From contig LLCB01000144.1 in assembly GCA_001414345.1 (NCBI GenBank), positions 1-64,000 on the forward strand: a DNA stretch of 64,000 bases, written 5' to 3'. Shown here in pieces: positions 59,706-64,000 of the stretch; the stretch's first letter is position 1, and each line of letters begins with the position of its first letter. The stretch comes from Hymenoscyphus infarciens. Lineage: Eukaryota > Ascomycota > Leotiomycetes > Helotiales > Helotiaceae. Made by a program: the position numbers and the translations under genes. Below the pieces are notes generated by a model, which ran no database searches, had not been told where the DNA came from, and saw nothing but the letters and a program-made list of their open reading frames with translations.

Positions 59706-61268
59706 ACATATATCAGTACTATCGTAGGAACTGTGTTACTCAGGCCCGTAGGCCGCCTTATTCCCTTTAAGGATTCAGGTCTAAATCGGGGTACTTAAGG
59801 ACTTATTCGAAATCGTCTTCCGATTCCGATTCTTCATCTTCTGATTCCACTTCTAAAGTGAAGGACGATTCTTTATCGTATCGTAGAGAGTTCAGGGCTA
59901 AATCAGACAAGGAGGGGGTATTTTAGACTAATATACTAATATCACGTAACTTAGCGTTTTAGCGTATCTCCTTATCTATAGCCAAAAGATTAGACACTAT
60001 CTTAGCAAAGTTATAATTCTAGTGTCTCTTCTCTATAGTAGCTAAGTTTTAAAGCTAAGGTATAATCTTTTTCCTATATATATAAGAACCTGTCTAATTT
60101 ATATACTTCTCTAAGTATAGCCGTACTTAAGAAGCGACTTTTAAATTCGGTAAAAGTTTCTTTAGCGTCTATTCGTAAAGATCTGAAAGCGTTTTAAGCA
60201 TCCTCTATCTTATAACCGGTTAAAAAGTAGGTATCTAAAAGAGTAACTATCTCTTCTTAATCTTAGAAAGTATTCTAAACCGACTCTAACTCGTATCTAG
60301 GCTCTAGGTAGTTCCTAGCTAGTCTAGTTATCGTACTCTAAATAAAGGCTTTATATATTAGAGGTAAACTATAGTAGTTAGTATTCACGTAGAGTCTATC
60401 TTATACTAATATCTTCTATTATTAGTATATAAGTGAAATGCCGTTATCTAAAGGTTTAATCTTTTTAGTTATCTTGCTTTTTCGTTAGAGGGTATTCAAA
60501 GTAGCTTCAGAGCTATATTAGGTAGAGGAATGTTAGAAGGCATTAGAGGCAGCTACTCGTAGCTAAAAGGGGTATAAAAGCGAAGGTTAGTTTAAACAAA
60601 TGTTTAAAAGAGAGTAGGATCAGGGAGGGTTTAAAGGCAAAGCGAGTTATTAACTTTAAAATATAAGCTCGCTTATCCGTCTTTCTAGCTTAGCTAGCCG
60701 ATTCCTTATTTCTTAATTTTCTACTTCTAAAGCTTATATAACCGACTATATCTAGTCTATATTTAAGAAGTCCTACTAGTCTCTTCAACCGTTGTTTCGT
60801 CGAGATCTTCTAGATCTTAGTATATAGGTACTATTTAGACGGCTTTCAGAAAAGGGAGTAGCCCTAGAAAGGGGTGGTCGCTTAACGCTATTCAATAGAA
60901 CTAAATTCGACATTTCAAAGATGTCGATTTTAGAGGAGGGGGAGTAAGATTAGATTTAGAAGCCTTCTAGATAACTATTATAAGTTAGCTTATTTACTAA
61001 ATCTAGAGTTATTAGGATTCTTAAGAAATACTTAGTATATTCTAATCCCTTAACGTGTACTAAAACACGATTTATACTAGCTATCTATATAGATAACAAA
61101 CCCTACTATTACTAGCTATCTAGGTAGTCTCTAATTACCTAGCTATATAAGAATGTCGTTATAATATTCTAAATCAAGTATAAATTAACTTCTAAATAAG
61201 AAGTAGCAATAAGCTTAAAAAGAGATATTATTAAGACTATTACTAGCAAAGAAGAGTTATTATTTTTA

Positions 61269-61619
61269 TATAATAGTACGAAATATATATAACTATAGTA
61301 GAGGTATATAGGAGTGCGTATAGTAGAATAACGTATATAGATACTAGGCTCTAATATAGAAGAAAACAATAACTAGCCTTTTCTAACTCTAGGAGTAGGC
61401 TGCTATATATAAGAAGTTTCAGATAATATAAAAGAGATACGAAACCGAACAACGACATACGTCGGCTAATATAAAAGCCTAAACTCTACAAAGTACGTCT
61501 GAAAGTCTAGACAGACGTAACCTTCTTAAATTAGATAATATAAAACAACAACTACTAAAAGCTAATATATACGGCATATGTCACGTAATATCAGCTATAT
61601 AGGACGGCATACTATTATA
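61269..61619 (-). repeat. 5' LTR of the inner retrotransposon
   Basis: 351 bp starting TATAATAGTACGAAATATAT and ending CATACTATTATA. It aligns along its length with the 57681 LTR but carries many more CA-to-TA and TG-to-TA changes, although both should have been identical at insertion. Confidence 0.85.
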
Positions 61620-62248
61620 AGTATTCTTATATAGCTAGGTAATTAGAGACTACTTAGATAGCTAGTAATACTAGGGTTTAGTATTTATATAGATAGCTAG
61701 TAAAAATCGTATTTTAGTATACGTTAAGAGATTAGAATACGCTAAGTATTCCTAAGAGTTCTAATAACCCTAGATTCAGTAAATAAGTCGACTTATAATA
61801 GTTATCTAGAAGGCTTCCGAATCTGATCTTACCTCTCTCTCTCTCTCTAAATCGATATCTTTAAAATATTAAACCTAGTTCTACTATAAAACGTTAAACG
61901 CCTTTTTAAGACTACCTCTCTTTTCAAAAGCTACTTAAATAGCACTTATATACTAAGATCTAGAAGATTCTAATAAAATAATAGTTAAAGAGACTAGTAG
62001 GACTTCTTAAATATAGACTAGATATAGTTAGTTATATAAGCTTTAGAAGTAGAGAATTAAGAAATAAGAAATTAGCTAGCTAAGCTAGAAAGATAGATAA
62101 GTAATCTTATAATTTAAAGTTAATAAAACACTTTACCTTTAAACTCTCTCTAATCTAACTCTCTTCTACTTCTAAGCTCGAATTTATACCCCTTTTAGCT
62201 ATAAGCCTCTACTTCTAATACCTTCTAATAACTCTATTCTAGGGCTAC
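61620..62248 (+). mobile_element. Outer retrotransposon interior, right of the insertion
   Basis: Starts with the AGTAT duplication and continues TCTTATATAGCTAGGTAATT. It is an inverted copy of about 60560-61157, so the two arms (each about 600 bp) surround the 5' LTR of the inner element as a large imperfect palindrome. Alignment fades near 62235, where a Gypsy-type element starts. Confidence 0.75.
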
Positions 62249-62439
62249 TATAACAGTCCTAGTCATATACGTCACTCACGTAACCAGGTTAGCCTAAGAC
62301 TTTACCGAGGCTTTACTTAATATATATAAATAAAGCTAGAGTACTTATACTCTTTACTTTTCTCTTTAGTTTAGTTTTCTTTAATATTAGATACTATTCT
62401 ATAAGTACTCTCTTTATATATTTATAGAGAGCTATTATA
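62249..62439 (+). repeat. Gypsy-type LTR, 191 bp (predicted)
   Basis: Starts TATAACAGTCC and ends GCTATTATA, inverted ends consistent with RIP-altered TGTAACAG and CTGTTACA. A TATA-like AATATATATAAATAAAG lies at about 62321-62337. The matching 3' LTR would lie beyond the window, so the right end is a prediction. Confidence 0.55.
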
Positions 62440-64000
62440 CTAAAACTAAACTCTCTCTCTTTACCTAGAAAGGCTTTTACTAATATCTTAATAATAATAT
62501 ATATATTTACTTATATTAAATCTACTAAATTCACTATCCTTCTCTATAAAGCTTAATCTATTTATATTAAGTAGTAAGGTCTAGCATTCTTCTATTAGCT
62601 ATATTAAGTCCTTTAAAGGTAATCTATTAACCTAAGAACTATTCTACTCTACTTTAAAGTTAGTAGAGCTAATCTCTCTTCTCTCTTCTATTAATATTAT
62701 ATTCTAATCTAACTTAAGAACTTAACCTAAAAAAACATATATATTAGCTATTACTATATTACTACTACTACCTCCTTCTACTAAGATAACTACTAGTTCC
62801 TTATAGTATAAGATCTCTAAATTACCTCTACTTAACTCTACTTTATAATAAATCCTTAAAGTAATAATCTTATTAATAAGTAAAGTTTATAAACTTAAAG
62901 TAAATACTTTAAATATAGCTAGTACTTCTTATTAATATACCTCTATTTAGCTATAAACTCTTAATATAACTCGTTCCTCTTCTATAGTTCTATTATTAAA
63001 GAAAATAAGTAAAATAGCTAATCCTTACTAATTTACTATAGAAGACGAATTCACCTATATAACCTAGGAAACTAAAATTATAGTAAAGTTATCTATTAAT
63101 ACTAACTACTTTAAGTCTAAGAAAGTAAGAATAAATTTAATTTACTACTATACTTCTAAAAGAGCCTAAAACTATATTTATCTAAGATATAAGTTTAATA
63201 CTATTAATTAGTTTAATAGCTATAAAGAGATATTAACTTACCTCTAAAATATTACTATTAGCCCTTACTTATACTAAGAAGCTTATATCTAATATTAAGA
63301 CCTTATTATATTAAAGATAGAAACTTTCTATAACTTCTATACTAAGTTCTAATAACTTATAGATAAAGCTAAAGTTCTTCTATAAGACTAGGTAGAAGAC
63401 TTATAGAATAAGTTAACCTCTATACTATACTAATCTCTTATTATTACTAAGTTCTAAGCTAAGAGAGATATAAACTCCTTTTATAATCTTATAAGTAGTA
63501 TTAATAATAACCTTTAAAATCTTACTTCTTAAAAGGTATAAGTAATAAACTTTCCTTCTATCTTAAACCTATATACGCCTACTCCTACGCCTACTAGCTC
63601 TTCTTCTTCTATAGCCTCTTTTATCCCTCTTAGACGCCTTAATACCTCTATTATAAATAACTACTTAACTCTAGAACTATTAGATAAGTGCTTTAACTAT
63701 AGTAAGCCTAGTTATTATATTAAGGATTATCTAAAGCTAAAAATATATAGAGTTAACCTTAAAGAACTTAAAGAAAAAGATACTAGCTTAGAGTTAAGAA
63801 ACGAAGAAGCTTAAGAGAAAACTCCTTCTTAGGTAAATATAAGATTAATCTCTCTAAGATTAATCTATAGTTATTAATTAGTAGAAAAGCGTTTACTTTA
63901 CCTAGTATAATAACTATTAATAGATTTAGTATATAAACTACTACTTTTAATAACCTTAGAGTAAATACCTTTTCTTTTATAAATATATAACTTAGTTATA
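62440..64000 (+). pseudogene. RIP-mutated gag of a Gypsy (Ty3)-type retrotransposon
   Basis: Follows the predicted LTR and runs off the right edge. Many stop codons interrupt the frame. At 63689-63730 a CCHC zinc-knuckle layout (C-x2-C-x4-H-x4-C) can be read: the first Cys codon is intact at 63689-63691, while the second Cys (63698), the His (63713) and the last Cys (63728) now read TAT (Tyr), as C/T or G/A deamination would produce. A Pro/Ser/Thr-rich stretch before it (about 63570-63660) fits the linker of Ty3-type gag. It would have encoded the capsid/nucleocapsid polyprotein of the element. No protease or polymerase lies inside the window. Confidence 0.68.

Larger units (their letters stand above)
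57681..61619 (-). mobile_element. Non-autonomous LTR retrotransposon (inner, 3.9 kb)
   Basis: The LTRs at 57681-58032 and 61269-61619 are direct repeats. AGTAT at 57676-57680 and 61620-61624 is a perfect target duplication. Read on the minus strand, a purine tract (complement of TCCCCCTCCC, from 58033) lies just before the 57681 LTR, as expected of a polypurine tract at a 3' LTR, so the 5' LTR is at 61269. The ~3.2-kb interior has no ORF, gag or pol and is far shorter than an autonomous element, so it would need help from elsewhere. Two tandem-repeat arrays occupy its middle. Its 5' interior (about 60560-61268) is also found, inverted, outside the element, because it landed in a relative. Elements of this design resemble LARD/TRIM types. 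Confidence 0.82.

Noticed and set aside
1..64000. tRNA, rRNA or replication origin
   Set aside because: I saw no A/B-box pairs with a cloverleaf fold, no rRNA-like conserved blocks and no recognisable origin by eye. A tRNA scan would be needed to exclude tRNAs.

Overview
The window looks like filamentous ascomycete (Pezizomycotina) nuclear DNA with an AT/GC mosaic genome. The evidence is: short GT..AG introns with CTAAC-type branch sites; long stretches where nearly every CpA/TpG has become TpA; LTR retrotransposon and TIR-element relics carrying target-site duplications (TSDs); and small gene islands of ordinary base composition. The pattern fits repeat-induced point mutation (RIP). I cannot name a genus from the sequence alone.

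Layout. 1-3110: AT-rich satellite array. 3111-33202: about 30 kb of RIP-degraded repeat DNA without credible genes. It is dotted with a short palindrome (core GTAGGTNACCTAC) and contains a ~66-bp repeat cluster with two solo LTRs near 26.2-27.5 kb. 33203-37810: the same satellite as at 1-3110, in opposite orientation. 37911-44326: a gene island with a small Cys-containing protein (38788-39282, minus) and a small zinc-binding-like Cys/His protein with a 5'UTR intron (41672-41998, plus). 44327-46027: nested TIR elements, one inserted in the end of its relative, plus a solo LTR. 46150-47090: a further AT-rich TIR-element relic. 47339-51295: a second gene island with an intact APH/choline-kinase-like phosphotransferase (minus), a 606-bp hAT-type non-autonomous element with an 8-bp TSD, and a two-exon secreted Ser/Thr-rich protein (plus). 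52420-56650: decay zone with remnants of a NACHT/NLR-like gene and an NRPS-like reductase (adenylation-carrier-reductase) pseudogene, separated by RIP-affected inserts. 57300-64000: nested LTR retrotransposons. A 3.9-kb element sits inside another copy of its own family in the opposite orientation, and a Gypsy-type element with a mutated gag zinc knuckle runs off the right edge.

The four credible genes do not form a cluster or a shared pathway. They are isolated survivors between repeat blocks. The adenylation-carrier-reductase and NLR remnants suggest that accessory functions (secondary metabolism, non-self recognition) once present here were lost by indels, nonsense mutations and insertions. 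The two most unusual structures are the pair of oppositely oriented satellite arrays bracketing the 30-kb block, and the dispersed palindrome whose arms match the satellite core.
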